From SSC4 sp964443225 (GTDB taxonomy: Bacteria; Chloroflexota; Anaerolineae; SSC4; Amarolineaceae), in the NCBI GenBank assembly GCA_964443225.1, contig CAYUCC010000001.1, forward strand, positions 62,001 through 126,000: a DNA stretch of 64,000 bases, read 5' to 3'. The translations under genes were made by a program, and so were the position numbers. Shown piece by piece: positions 40,964-51,817 of this stretch (positions are counted from its first letter, which is position 1; the number at the start of each line of letters is the position of its first letter). Below the pieces are notes generated by a model, which saw only the letters and a program-made list of their open reading frames with translations, did not search any database and was not told where the DNA came from.

Positions 40964-42355
40964 TCAGTACGCGTTTCGATCGCGTCCGAACAACAGATTA
41001 AAAAGCGTGCGAATCATAATCTTGAAGTCGAGCAGCAGCGACCAGTTTTCGATGTACCAGAGGTCGTATTTGGTGCGCTCGACGACCGAGGTATCGCCGC
41101 GCAGGCCGTTGACCTGCGCCCAACCGGTCAGGCCGGCCTTTTCGCGGTGGCGGTCCATGTAGCGCGGGATACGTTCGCGGAACTGCTCGACGTACACCGG
41201 CCGTTCGGGCCGCGGCCCCACCATGCTCATATCCCCAATCAGGACGTTGATCAGCTGCGGCAGTTCGTCGACCGACAGCTTGCGCAGGACCGAGCCGAAG
41301 CGGGTGCGGCGCGGGTCGTTGGCTGTGGTCCAGCCGGGCCCGCTGCTTTCGGCGTCGGCGCGCATCGAGCGGAATTTGAGCATTGGGAACGGTTTGGCGT
41401 CGAGCCCCATGCGCTCCTGGACGTAAAACACCGGCCCCGGTGATTCGAGTTTGATCAGCAGCGCGGTCAGCATCATCAGGGGTGACCCGATGAGCAGGAA
41501 GAAGCTGGATGCGGCGATGTCGACCGTACGCTTGAGCGCCAGCTTCCAGCCGCGCAGCGCCACATCGCGCACCGTCAGCAGCGGCAGCCCGCCAAAGTCG
41601 CTGATGCTCACCTCGCGCGCCATGATCTGGAAGACGTCAGGAAAGACACGAATCCCCACTTTTTCGCGCTCGCACAGCGAGATGATGCCCACGATTTCCT
41701 GGTGGCTGGCTTCGGGCAAACCGATGATCACCTCGTCGACGGCGTACTGTTCGAGAATCTGCGGCAGGTCGACCACCGTACCCAGAACAGGGACCCCCAA
41801 TACCGATGGCACGGTCGGGTTGGTATCGACGAGGCCGACGGCACGGTAACCCAGCGATGGCATGTAGAGCAGCTTCTGCAGGATCGTGCGCCCCACTTCG
41901 CCGGTACCCACGATCAGCACCCGCTCCTCGCCGGCGCCGCGTGCCTGCAGGGCGCGCGTGGCCCATGCCACCAACACGCGGCCCACCGCGGCAAAGACGA
42001 TCGTAAACGCCCACAGGTAGAGCATCATCCAGCGGTGGTAGTCGATGCTGTCGCGGTACAGCAGCGAGATGAAGGCGATGCTCAGCAAGGTGGCCACCGA
42101 GACAGCGCCAAACAAAGTGTAGATCTCATCCAGGTACGAAAACGTATGCCGGCGCCGGTAAAGTTTGGCAAAAAAGAAGACGACCACAATACTGCCAATC
42201 TGCAGCAGCAGGATGGGCAGGAAGTTGCGCAGCGGACCGATGCCATCGCCCGCCGTGACGTAACGCAGCTGGTAAGCCAACAAGAATGCCAGGGTCACGG
42301 CCAGGATGTCGGAAATGATCAGCGCGAGGATGCGCAGCATGTGGGCTCGTTTCAT
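40964..42355 (-). CDS. Undecaprenyl-phosphate sugar phosphotransferase (polyprenyl glycosylphosphotransferase)
   Basis: 463 residues. Four hydrophobic segments fill residues 8-130, followed by a CoA-binding-like domain (EERVLIVGTGEVGRTILQKL) and the catalytic C-terminal domain. That domain shows KRTVDIAASSFFLLIGSPLM, ESPGPVFYVQERMG, PFPMLKFRSMRADAE and LRKLSVDELPQLINVLIGDMSMVGPRPERPVY. This is the PssY/WbaP/ExoY family, which transfers a sugar-1-phosphate to the lipid carrier and starts exopolysaccharide synthesis at the inner membrane. Its start overlaps the stop of the upstream glycosyltransferase by four bases. Confidence 0.94.
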   Translation of the reverse strand: MKRAHMLRILALIISDILAVTLAFLLAYQLRYVTAGDGIGPLRNFLPILLLQIGSIVVVFFFAKLYRRRHTFSYLDEIYTLFGAVSVATLLSIAFISLLYRDSIDYHRWMMLYLWAFTIVFAAVGRVLVAWATRALQARGAGEERVLIVGTGEVGRTILQKLLYMPSLGYRAVGLVDTNPTVPSVLGVPVLGTVVDLPQILEQYAVDEVIIGLPEASHQEIVGIISLCEREKVGIRVFPDVFQIMAREVSISDFGGLPLLTVRDVALRGWKLALKRTVDIAASSFFLLIGSPLMMLTALLIKLESPGPVFYVQERMGLDAKPFPMLKFRSMRADAESSGPGWTTANDPRRTRFGSVLRKLSVDELPQLINVLIGDMSMVGPRPERPVYVEQFRERIPRYMDRHREKAGLTGWAQVNGLRGDTSVVERTKYDLWYIENWSLLLDFKIMIRTLFNLLFGRDRNAY

Positions 42356-43290
42356 GCAGTTCCTCCCGAAGCCTGAACCGTCAGCCGGCGCTGGCGCCAG
42401 GCCTTCCAGCGGCGCCCGGCCATAGCCAGGCCGCCGCGCAGTCTGATGCCGCCCAAAATGAGCCAGTGCAGTGGCCAGCCGGTGCTGGCCGCGTAGTGTT
42501 TGCGGTAGAAAATTTCCATCGCGCGGTAAAACTCGTAGCGCGCCTTGTCGCTGTGCTGACTGGCCGCTTCTTTATAATGAAGCACGGTGATGCCGGGCAC
42601 GTACCAGACGTGCCAGCCCGCCGCTTTGATACGAAAGGCCCAATCCAGGTCCTCACCGTACATGAAGAAGGTTTCGTCCAGCAGCCCCACATGCTGGATC
42701 GCCGCGCCGCGCACCAGCATGTAGGCGCCGACCACCGAATCGACCTCGGTCTGCACGTCGGGGCTCAGGTAGGTCAAATTGTAGCGTCCAAAGCGCCGGC
42801 TGGTGGGAAAGAGTTTGCTCAGGCCGACGATGCGGTAAAACGAGATCTCCGGATCGGGGAAGGAGCGGCGGCAGGCCAGGTCGAGGCTGCCGTCCTGGCG
42901 CACCAGGTGGGGGCCCATTACGCCGCAGTCGGGGTGGGTGTCCATGAAGGCCAACGAATCACGCAGAGCGGTCGGGGGTAGTACCGTGTCGGGGTTGAGC
43001 AACAGCGCGTGGCGCGGCGTATCCGTGGCGACGCCTGGCGTGTCATTGAACCCTGCTGCGCGCAGACCCACGTTGTTGGCGTAGGGGTAACCGCCGTTGA
43101 CCGGGCTAACGATCAGCGCCACCTGCGGAAACTCGCGGCGCACCATGGCCGCGCTGTCGTCGGGCGAGGCGTTGTCCACCACCCACACGCGGTAGTCGAA
43201 CGCGCCCTCGCTGGCATACACCGACCGCAAACAGTCGCGCAGCAGGGCACAGGTGTTGTAGTTGACGATGATGATAGCCAGGTCGATCAT
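42352..43290 (-). CDS. Glycosyltransferase family 2
   Basis: 312 residues. LAIIIVNYNTCALLRDCLRS, VWVVDNASPDDSAAMV, PVNGGYPYANNVGL, LLLNPDTVLPPTAL (metal-binding) and FFMYGEDLDWAFRIKAAGW define a WbbL-like transferase. It is translated immediately upstream of the polyprenyl phosphotransferase with overlapping stop and start. The two probably make and extend the same lipid-linked glycan. Confidence 0.9.
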   Translation of the reverse strand: MIDLAIIIVNYNTCALLRDCLRSVYASEGAFDYRVWVVDNASPDDSAAMVRREFPQVALIVSPVNGGYPYANNVGLRAAGFNDTPGVATDTPRHALLLNPDTVLPPTALRDSLAFMDTHPDCGVMGPHLVRQDGSLDLACRRSFPDPEISFYRIVGLSKLFPTSRRFGRYNLTYLSPDVQTEVDSVVGAYMLVRGAAIQHVGLLDETFFMYGEDLDWAFRIKAAGWHVWYVPGITVLHYKEAASQHSDKARYEFYRAMEIFYRKHYAASTGWPLHWLILGGIRLRGGLAMAGRRWKAWRQRRLTVQASGGTA

Positions 43291-43373
43291 GCATTCAATC
43301 CTGTTGGTTCATGGGCATTCTAACACGGACCTGAAGCATGGTCAAGACGTTCGCGGGTTGGCGTGCGTTCCGG

Positions 43374-43420
43374 GGTGGGAATGGGGGTTAGGGGTCGGGG
43401 GTTGGGGGTTGGGGGTTGGA
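43374..43420. repeat. G-rich array
   Basis: GGGGTTAGGGG, TCGGGGG and three TTGGGGG units in a row resemble the larger array at 24603-24710. It lies between oppositely facing genes. Confidence 0.65.
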
Positions 43421-43435
43421 AGACAGCCAGCGCCG

Positions 43436-43629
43436 CACTGAGTCGTATCCGTACTGCATTTGCTGACCGAGGATTTACACCGCACACGTTCTTCATTGGC
43501 GCGGCCATCGAGCGGCGAATGGCAGCCGAGATCTGGAATCAGCTCGAGAGCGATTCCCTGGCCAACGCAGCCAACCTCAACCGTGAAGACCAGGTGGCAT
43601 CTCTAGCGCAGTGGCTCATTAATCTGTGA
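43436..43629 (+). pseudogene. Possible gene tail, about 64 codons
   Basis: After the G-rich array the plus frame reads RTAFADRGFTPHTFFIGAAIERR and then MAAEIWNQLESDSLANAANL. Codon use resembles real genes of the window. There is no start codon of its own, and the 3' end overlaps the end of the beta-phosphoglucomutase gene by 27 bases. I do not recognise it; it may be the remains of a lost gene. Confidence 0.25.
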
Positions 43630-44319
43630 TGCCTGCTTGAGGACGTCTCCTCTATCGCGGGCATTCTCCAGCGCGGCGATGATAGCCGGCAGGGTTACGC
43701 CTTGCAGGCTGTCGAAGCGGGCGTGGGCGTGCGGCAGGCGTGCCGCGGGTCCGACGCCCACCGCCCACATACCAGCCGCCAGCGCCGCTTCGATACCGGC
43801 CGCGGCGTCTTCGATCACGATGCAGTGTGCCGGCGTTACATTCATAAGCTGCGCGGCATGTAGAAACACGTCGGGGGCCGGCTTGCTGCGCTGGACATCG
43901 ATGCCATCGACGATCACGTCCAGCAGCCCGGCGAGACCCAGCTGCTCGAGAATCCAGCGGGCATTACGACTCGCAGAACCCACGCCCACCTTGATACCCG
44001 CCGCACGCAGCGCCTCGATCAAAGGCACGACGCCAGGCAAGAGACAGTCGGGCGCGTGCTGGCCGAAGATCTCCTCGAAATAGTCGTTTTTGCGTTCCAG
44101 CCATGCTGCCGCTTGCGCTTCACCCACCGCGCGTCCCGCCAGGATGATCTCCAGGGAAGCCGGTCGTGACTTGCCGCGCAGCCGCTCGTTGACCTGACGG
44201 TCGAATGGCAGGCCCTCTTCATCCGCCAGGCGCTGCCAGGAACGGTAATGGTACTCGGACGTGTCGGCGATGACACCGTCCAGGTCGAAGATCACAGCCA
44301 CGACGTTTATAATACTCAT
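43603..44319 (-). CDS. pgmB: Beta-phosphoglucomutase-like HAD hydrolase
   Basis: 238 residues from ATG 44319 (MSIINVVAVIFDLDG). Two ATGs further upstream lie in the predicted -10 element and cannot be used. The HAD motif 1 is FDLDGVIADT (Asp12 and Asp14), with the cap-domain signature YHYRSWQRLADEEGLPF and RLRGKSRPASLEIIL of beta-phosphoglucomutase. Motif 2 is VGVGSASRNA and motif 4 is HCIVIEDAAAGIEAA. The enzyme converts beta-glucose 1-phosphate, the product of maltose, trehalose or kojibiose phosphorylases, to glucose 6-phosphate. It diverges from a LacI regulator and the alpha-glucoside genes, which agrees. No phosphorylase gene is in the window. Confidence 0.88.
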   Translation of the reverse strand: MSIINVVAVIFDLDGVIADTSEYHYRSWQRLADEEGLPFDRQVNERLRGKSRPASLEIILAGRAVGEAQAAAWLERKNDYFEEIFGQHAPDCLLPGVVPLIEALRAAGIKVGVGSASRNARWILEQLGLAGLLDVIVDGIDVQRSKPAPDVFLHAAQLMNVTPAHCIVIEDAAAGIEAALAAGMWAVGVGPAARLPHAHARFDSLQGVTLPAIIAALENARDRGDVLKQASQINEPLR

Positions 44320-44329
44320 AATCTGCATC

Positions 44330-44358
44330 ATGATAACAGCCTGGGTGTGTCTTGTCAA
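44330..44358 (-). promoter_or_regulatory. Promoter of pgmB
   Basis: On the minus strand TTGACA (44353-44358) and TATCAT (44330-44335) are 17 bases apart. RNA would start near 44323, only a few bases before ATG 44319, so the message may be leaderless. Confidence 0.7.
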
Positions 44359-44398
44359 ACAGGGTGAAATCAGGCAGGTTCGGGTTTTCATGTCCCTC

Positions 44399-44427
44399 TT
44401 GACAATTGTCCAAAACTGCCTTATACT
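44399..44427 (+). promoter_or_regulatory. Promoter of the LacI-type regulator
   Basis: TTGACA (44399-44404) and TATACT (44422-44427) are 17 bases apart. RNA would start near 44434. Confidence 0.75.
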
Positions 44428-44446
44428 GACCCTGAAAGTTCTTACA

Positions 44447-44459
44447 GAAAAGCGTTTTC
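44447..44459. promoter_or_regulatory. Candidate LacI-family operator
   Basis: GAAAAGCGTTTTC has symmetric GAAAA/TTTTC arms around a GCG core, as in many LacI-family sites. It sits just after the expected transcription start of the regulator gene. Confidence 0.55.
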
Positions 44460-44495
44460 AAGACCTGAACAGTCGCCACTTCGCTGGTCAACGCC

Positions 44496-44497
44496 CA
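44496..44497 (+). other. Zero-length marker withdrawn
   Basis: This entry marks only that no clear ribosome site precedes ATG 44497 of the LacI-type gene; it carries no feature of its own. Confidence 0.05.
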
Positions 44498-45489
44498 TGG
44501 CCCGTGTTACGATCTACGATGTCGCCAATAGAGCCGGCGTGAGTATTGCCTCCGTTTCACGCGTGCTCAATACGCCAGAGCAGGTGAACGAACCGCTGCG
44601 TGGCCGGGTGCTGGCCGCCATCGATGAACTCGGTTTTGTGCCCAACGCCGAAGCGACGGCACGGGCGCGGCGCACCGTGCAGCGTATTGGGGTCCTGGCA
44701 CCCTTTTTTACCTATCCCTCGTTCGTACAGCGCCTGCGCGGTGTGGCCGGGGTGCTGGCCAGTTCCCCCTACGAACTGGTAGTGTACACCGTCGATTCTA
44801 TGGCACGGCGTGACGGTTATCTCGCCAGCCTGCCGCTGCATCGACGTTTGGACGGTTTGATCATCATGTCGCTGGCGGTGGAGGACAGCGCCGCGCAGCG
44901 TTTGTTGTCGCATGGCCTGGAAACCGTACTGATCGAATATCACCACCCAACGTTGAGCAGCATCGAGATCGACGATGCAGCGGGTGGCCGCCTGGCGGGC
45001 GAGCTTGCGCTGAACGGAGGGCATCGCCGCTGTGCCTTTGTCGGCGATGGGGACCTGCCACCCTACTCGCTGCGTCCGGCCGACGCCCGCCTGGCAGGAT
45101 ACTGCCAGGCCCTGAACGCAGCAGGTGTGGCACTGCCGGAAACCGCCGTGATACGCGCTTTTCCCGACGCCAAACGCGCCTACCAGGCTGCGCAGCTGCT
45201 GCTGGCACGGCCCGATCCCCCAACCTTCGTTTTTTGCACCTCGGACGTGCATGCCATAGGGGTTCTGCGTGCGGCCCGCGAGCTCGGTATCGCGGTTCCC
45301 CAACAGCTGGCCGTGGCCGGCTTCGACGACCTCGACGTCGCCGAATATATCGGCCTGACCACCATCCGCCAGCCGCTCGACGAGTCAGGCCGCATCGCCG
45401 CCAATATTCTGCTGGACCGCCTGGCCGACCGCGGCCGCCCCGTGCAGCGGGTGATGCTGCCGCTGACGCTGCAGAGACGTGAAACGTGA
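44497..45489 (+). CDS. LacI-family transcriptional regulator
   Basis: 330 residues. The helix-turn-helix is VTIYDVANRAGVSIASVSRV followed by the hinge 'FVPNAEATARARRT'. The effector domain is the periplasmic-binding-like fold: RIGVLAPFFTYPSFVQRLRG, LDGLIIMSLAVED and PTFVFCTSDVHAIGVLRAAREL. The tail 'TTIRQPLDESGRIAANILLDRL' is standard. It probably controls the sugar genes on both sides (pgmB to the left, the transporter, amylosucrase and fructokinase to the right). The ligand is unknown; an alpha-glucoside is a reasonable guess from context. Confidence 0.94.
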   Translation: MARVTIYDVANRAGVSIASVSRVLNTPEQVNEPLRGRVLAAIDELGFVPNAEATARARRTVQRIGVLAPFFTYPSFVQRLRGVAGVLASSPYELVVYTVDSMARRDGYLASLPLHRRLDGLIIMSLAVEDSAAQRLLSHGLETVLIEYHHPTLSSIEIDDAAGGRLAGELALNGGHRRCAFVGDGDLPPYSLRPADARLAGYCQALNAAGVALPETAVIRAFPDAKRAYQAAQLLLARPDPPTFVFCTSDVHAIGVLRAARELGIAVPQQLAVAGFDDLDVAEYIGLTTIRQPLDESGRIAANILLDRLADRGRPVQRVMLPLTLQRRET

Positions 45490-45522
45490 GACGTGAAAGT
45501 CTGTGGGCGCTTCACGTTTCAC
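45479..45522. terminator. Inverted repeat at the end of the regulator gene
   Basis: GTGAAACGTGA (45479-45489) pairs with TCACGTTTCAC (45512-45522). No T-tract follows. It may end the regulator transcript or be part of a dispersed ACGTGAAA repeat. Confidence 0.45.
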
Positions 45523-45739
45523 GCCTCACTGTGTTATACTTAATCCAGTTGCCTGAATCGTTTGGCGAAAGCGCCGCCTGGCCACCCCGGACCATCCGGT
45601 GGAAGGAGGAGACCGCAGACAAGCCGATTACACCACCAATGACGAAGATGTTACAACGTGCACCGGCCTGGACCACCAGGTCGCCGGTGCTTGTGCTAGT
45701 TTGTATTACGAACCATCAGTTTTTTCAAAGGAGAAGAAA

Positions 45740-47179
45740 ATGAAGCGTTGGACGATCCTCTCTCTGTTGGTTGTGCTGTCGATGCTGCTCGCCGCCTGCG
45801 GCGGGACTGCACCGGCCACCACAGCCCCTGCCACCGAAGCGCCGCCGGTTGACGCCACCGAAGCACCGCCCGTCGAACCGCCGGCCGCAGTCGGCACCGG
45901 TGTTGGTGGCAGCGCCGAAGGCGCAGCCTCCAAGGGCCTCAACTGTCTGGCCGATGCCTACAACGGCAAGCTGACGGGCACCAAGGTCACCATGACCGGC
46001 CCCTTCACCGCCGGTGACATCGTCAAGTTCGAGAACTCTATCAAGGCCTTCGAAGAAGCCACCGGCATCGACATCCAGTACGAAGGCACCAAAGAGTTCG
46101 AAGCCACCATCGCCGCACGCGTGCTGGCGGGTGATGCACCGGACATCGTCGACTTCCCACAGCCCGGCCTGCTGGGCAACCTGGCCAAGCAGGGCAAGGT
46201 CAAACCGGTGACCGACCTGGTACCGGACACCTGGCTGAAGGAAAACTACATCCAATCCTGGCTCGACATGGCCACCATGCCTGGCGCTGATGGCAGCGAT
46301 GCCATGTACGGTGTCTGGCAGCGCTTCAATGGCAAGAGCCTGGTCTGGTATCCCAAGCAGGCTTTTGACGAGGCCGGCTACACCGCTCCCACCACCTGGG
46401 AAGAGCTGCAGGCCCTGCAGGACCAGATCGTATCCGACGGTGACACCCCGTGGTGCGTCGGCATCGAGTCCGGTGCTGCCACCGGCTGGGCAGCCACCGA
46501 CTGGAACGAAGATATGATGCTGCGTACCACCTCGCTGGAGAACTACGACAAGTGGGTCGCCGGTGAGCTGAAGTTCAGCTCGCCCGAGGTGAAGAAGGCC
46601 ATCGAAACCTTCGCCGAAATCTGGAACGATCCCGAGATGGTCTACGGCGGCACGGCCCAGATCGTGAGCACGGCGTTTGGTGATGCACCGGCGCCGATGT
46701 TCGAAGATCCGCCGAAGTGCTGGCTGCACCGGCAGGGCAACTTCATCATGGCCTTCTTCCCCGAAGGCGTCAAGCCGCTCGAAGACTATGACTTCTTCTA
46801 CCTGCCGCCGATCGACGATGCCTACGGCAAACCGTTCCTGGTGGCCGGTGACATCATGGCCGCCTTTGCCGATCGACCGGAAGTCTGCGCCGTGATGCAG
46901 TGGTTCTCCACCGCCGCGGGTGTCGAGGGCTGGCTGGCTTCGGGTGGTGCCCTGTCACCGCACAATGACAGCACGCTGGAGATGTACGGCGATCCGGTCG
47001 AAAAGAAGATCGCCGAGATCGTCAAGAACGCGACCGCCGTGCGCTTTGACGCTTCGGACCTGATGCCGAGCCAGGTGGGCTCGGGCGCCGTGTGGAAGGG
47101 TTTCACCGACTACTTCTCGGGCAAGGCTACTCTGGACCAGATGCTGGCGGAAGTCGACGCCGCCTGGCCGTCACAGTAA
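45740..47179 (+). CDS. Alpha-glucoside-type ABC transporter substrate-binding lipoprotein (AglE-like)
   Basis: 479 residues from ATG 45740 (AAAGGAG upstream). The lipoprotein signal is LLVVLSMLLAAC with Cys20, then a Thr/Ala/Pro-rich linker. The mature part is a family-1 binding protein: GTKVTMTGPFTAGDIVKFE, IDIQYEGTKEFEATIAARV, GDAPDIVDFPQPGLL and TPWCVGIESGAATGWAATDW. This last piece, with the length, resembles AglE-type proteins for sucrose, maltose or trehalose. It delivers sugar to the two permeases downstream. No dedicated ATPase gene follows, so a shared MsmK/UgpC-like ATPase must be encoded elsewhere. Confidence 0.9.
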   Translation: MKRWTILSLLVVLSMLLAACGGTAPATTAPATEAPPVDATEAPPVEPPAAVGTGVGGSAEGAASKGLNCLADAYNGKLTGTKVTMTGPFTAGDIVKFENSIKAFEEATGIDIQYEGTKEFEATIAARVLAGDAPDIVDFPQPGLLGNLAKQGKVKPVTDLVPDTWLKENYIQSWLDMATMPGADGSDAMYGVWQRFNGKSLVWYPKQAFDEAGYTAPTTWEELQALQDQIVSDGDTPWCVGIESGAATGWAATDWNEDMMLRTTSLENYDKWVAGELKFSSPEVKKAIETFAEIWNDPEMVYGGTAQIVSTAFGDAPAPMFEDPPKCWLHRQGNFIMAFFPEGVKPLEDYDFFYLPPIDDAYGKPFLVAGDIMAAFADRPEVCAVMQWFSTAAGVEGWLASGGALSPHNDSTLEMYGDPVEKKIAEIVKNATAVRFDASDLMPSQVGSGAVWKGFTDYFSGKATLDQMLAEVDAAWPSQ

Positions 47180-47187
47180 TCAGATGT

Positions 47188-47445
47188 CAGCCCGCTGTGG
47201 CGGTTGTTCAACCACCGCAGCGGGCTGGTGAATGACGAGCGGGGTAGCCCTGACAAGAGGGCTGCCCTGCTCATCCCTGGGGGTGACCTCCGCGGTCTCC
47301 CCAGTGGCCGGTGCATACCAACTGGCACCGGGATCGCGGCAGGCTGTGGCCTGCACTTCTTGCCGGGCGCCGGCCCGGGCAAGAAACCCTCCCGGTCCGT
47401 ACTGGTCACACGGCTGAACGCCAGGCTGTTCCCTGGCGGAGCAGC
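47188..47445 (+). promoter_or_regulatory. Intercistronic stem-loops after the binding-protein gene
   Basis: CAGCCCGCTGTGG (47188-47200) pairs with 47212-47227. A second stem with GAGC and AGCCCT arms spans about 47236-47271. A third, CGCCAGG/CCTGGCG, is at about 47419-47440. This 290-base gap has no gene. It probably lowers expression of the permeases relative to the binding protein, a usual feature of such operons. Confidence 0.6.
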
Positions 47446-47469
47446 TTGACGTCAAGGAGGAAAGGACTC

Positions 47470-48597
47470 ATGACCGTACCGACGGCACCGATCGAAGATT
47501 TCTCCGCTGCAGCAAAACCCGCAGGTGTGCTGGCGCGATTCGTTACCTTCATCGCCCGGCTCCTGCTGTCACTGTTTGTCCCGATTGTCACTTTTATCGT
47601 GCTCTACGTCGGCTTCATGTTCTTGCGCGACAGCGATGCGCCCAAGGGGATCGTGGCCATCGTGGCCATCATCTGGGGCGTGGGCGGGGTGGCCCTGCTG
47701 TACCTGGTCTCGAACTGGTTTGTCGAGCGCATGGGCGATCCGTGGCGGGCGCGTTTGCAGCCCTTTGTGTTTGTCGGGCCCGCCGTTGCCATCCTGATCT
47801 GGTACCTGGCCTTACCCACCGTGCGCACGCTGTGGGCCAGCTTCTTCAACGCCACGGGTGACGTTTTCGTAGGCTTGCAGAACTACCTGGCGGTCTTTAC
47901 CAACCGCAGCATGCAGACAGCCTTCTTCAATAACATCCTTTGGATCATTTTTGGCGCCACAGGGGCCGTGCTGCTGGGTCTGGTCGTCGCGGTTCTGGCC
48001 GACCGCAGCCGCTTCGAGCGGTTCGCCAAATCGCTGATCTTCATGCCCATGGCGATCTCGATGGTGGGTGGTGCGATCATCTGGAAGATGATCTACGCCG
48101 TCAATCCCAACATCGGCATACTCAACGCCATCTACACCAACCTCACCGGCAATGCACCCGTAGCCTGGACAGCATCGGCGCAGCCGTGGAACAACCTCTT
48201 TCTGATCGTCATCATGGTCTGGCTGCAGGCCGGTTACTGCATGGTGCTCTTTTCAGCGGCGATCAAGGGCATTCCCGGTGAGCTGCTGGAGGCGGCACGC
48301 GTCGATGGCGCCAACGAGTGGCAGGTCTTCTTCCGTATCATGATCCCGTACATCCTGCCGACGATTATTACGGTTGCGACGACGGTGGTCATCTTCACGC
48401 TGAAAATATTCGACGTAGTCTGGGTGATGACAGGAGGCCAGTTCAGCACCCAGGTGATTGCAACCCAGTTCTACCGCGAATACTTCACCGCCTTGAACGC
48501 AGGTTACGGCTCGGCCATTGCGATCGTGCTCTTGATCGCGGTCGTGCCGGTGATGATCTACAACCTGCGCCAGTTCCGCGAGCAGGAGGCGTTCTGA
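47470..48597 (+). CDS. ABC sugar permease, MalF/AglF type
   Basis: 375 residues from ATG 47470, with AGGAGGAAAGG upstream; the frame to the left is intergenic. Eight hydrophobic segments, the first pair forming an extra N-terminal hairpin (LLSLFVPIVTFIVLYVGFMF). The cytoplasmic EAA loop reads GELLEAARVDGANEWQVFFRIMIPYI, which contacts the ATPase. It forms a heterodimer with the next gene product. Confidence 0.92.
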   Translation: MTVPTAPIEDFSAAAKPAGVLARFVTFIARLLLSLFVPIVTFIVLYVGFMFLRDSDAPKGIVAIVAIIWGVGGVALLYLVSNWFVERMGDPWRARLQPFVFVGPAVAILIWYLALPTVRTLWASFFNATGDVFVGLQNYLAVFTNRSMQTAFFNNILWIIFGATGAVLLGLVVAVLADRSRFERFAKSLIFMPMAISMVGGAIIWKMIYAVNPNIGILNAIYTNLTGNAPVAWTASAQPWNNLFLIVIMVWLQAGYCMVLFSAAIKGIPGELLEAARVDGANEWQVFFRIMIPYILPTIITVATTVVIFTLKIFDVVWVMTGGQFSTQVIATQFYREYFTALNAGYGSAIAIVLLIAVVPVMIYNLRQFREQEAF

Positions 48598-49715
48598 TGA
48601 CAACCGCAGCCACTTCACCCGCTCCCAAAAAACAGCGCCGCTGGGTTTCGGACCTGTTCATCAATGGAACCCTCGTGCTGCTGGTGCTCATCTGGACGAT
48701 TCCGACGTTCGCACTGCTGGTCTCCTCCTTCCGCGATCGTTTCGACATCCAGACCTCCGGCTGGTGGACGATCTTTCCACACCAGGAGTGGGTAACGGTA
48801 CGCACGATCCCGGTACCCGATGGCGTGGATCGCGCCGGTATCATGCCGATCGAAGGTGCCCAGGCGACATTCGAGCAGTTCCGCGAGGGTGTCCAGGTCG
48901 GCGATTATCAACTTGTGTGGGTCGGCAACCGCCGCACAGGTGTCATCCAGGTCCAGCAAGAGCAGTGGACCATGAATACCGACTTCACCCTGGACAACTA
49001 TAAACAGGTCCTGGGCGGACAGAGCTTTACGATCGAACAGGCGGATGGTACGACGATCACGGTACGGGGAGACAACTTCGTCAACGCCTTCCTGAACAGC
49101 CTGATCGTGGCGATCCCAGCCACGGTGATACCCATCCTGATCGCCGCGTTCGCCGCCTATGGCTTCGCCTGGATGCGTTTTCCGGGACGGCGGCTGCTCT
49201 TTATCATGGTGGTAGCCCTGTTGGTGGTGCCGCTGCAAATTGCCTTCGTTCCGATTCTGACAGACTATACCAAACTGCAGTTGAACGGCACTTTCCTGGG
49301 GGTCTGGCTGGCCCACACGGGCTTTGGCTTACCGCTGGCGACGTACCTGCTCTACAGCTACATCAGCACCCTGCCGCGCGAAATCCTGGAGTCGGCCTTC
49401 ATCGATGGCGCATCGCACTTCACGATCTTCCGGCAGTTGATTCTGCCGCTGTCGGTGCCGGCGCTGGCATCCTTTGCCATCTTCCAGTTCCTATGGACCT
49501 GGAACGACTACCTGGTGGCCCTGATCTTCATCGGCGCCAAACCTGACGTCCAGGTGCTGACGATGCGCCTGGCCGACATCGCCGGCTCGCGCGGCAACGA
49601 CTGGCACCTGCTGACCGCCGGCGCCTTCATTTCGATGCTGCTGCCGCTGATCGTCTTCTTTGCGCTGCAGCGGTACTTCGTGCGCGGCATGATGGCCGGC
49701 TCGGTCAAGGGATAG
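48597..49715 (+). CDS. ABC sugar permease, MalG/AglG type
   Basis: 372 residues; its ATG shares one base with the preceding stop (TGATG). Six membrane segments, with a long extracytoplasmic insert after the first (about residues 50-160). The EAA loop is PREILESAFIDGASHFTIFRQLILPL and the end is 'RYFVRGMMAGSVKG', the normal MalG-type tail. The extracellular insert with WTIFPHQEWVTVRTIPV is typical of AglG-like permeases for alpha-glucosides. Confidence 0.92.
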   Translation: MTTAATSPAPKKQRRWVSDLFINGTLVLLVLIWTIPTFALLVSSFRDRFDIQTSGWWTIFPHQEWVTVRTIPVPDGVDRAGIMPIEGAQATFEQFREGVQVGDYQLVWVGNRRTGVIQVQQEQWTMNTDFTLDNYKQVLGGQSFTIEQADGTTITVRGDNFVNAFLNSLIVAIPATVIPILIAAFAAYGFAWMRFPGRRLLFIMVVALLVVPLQIAFVPILTDYTKLQLNGTFLGVWLAHTGFGLPLATYLLYSYISTLPREILESAFIDGASHFTIFRQLILPLSVPALASFAIFQFLWTWNDYLVALIFIGAKPDVQVLTMRLADIAGSRGNDWHLLTAGAFISMLLPLIVFFALQRYFVRGMMAGSVKG

Positions 49716-49768
49716 ATGCTCCGCATCTTCCAGGCCCCTTGCGCTTCTGCAAAGAAAAGCCAGGATCG

Positions 49769-49804
49769 AGGGTAGGGCGTACGTAAAGTTGCACGCCCTA
49801 CCCT
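49769..49804. terminator. Strong hairpin between permease and amylosucrase genes
   Basis: AGGGTAGGGCGT (49769-49780) pairs perfectly with ACGCCCTACCCT (49793-49804). No long T-tract follows, but the stem is strong. It may end or attenuate the transporter transcript before amylosucrase. Confidence 0.6.
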
Positions 49805-49867
49805 TCGGGTGCTTGTGCTGTCGGGCCTTTTATCATCGTAAGAATCGGTATGGGAGCACATCGTGCT

Positions 49868-51817
<1,950 letters not shown>

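Noticed and set aside
44496..44497. Placeholder entry in the feature list at the LacI start
   Set aside because: It has no length and records only the lack of a visible ribosome site; it should be ignored as a feature.
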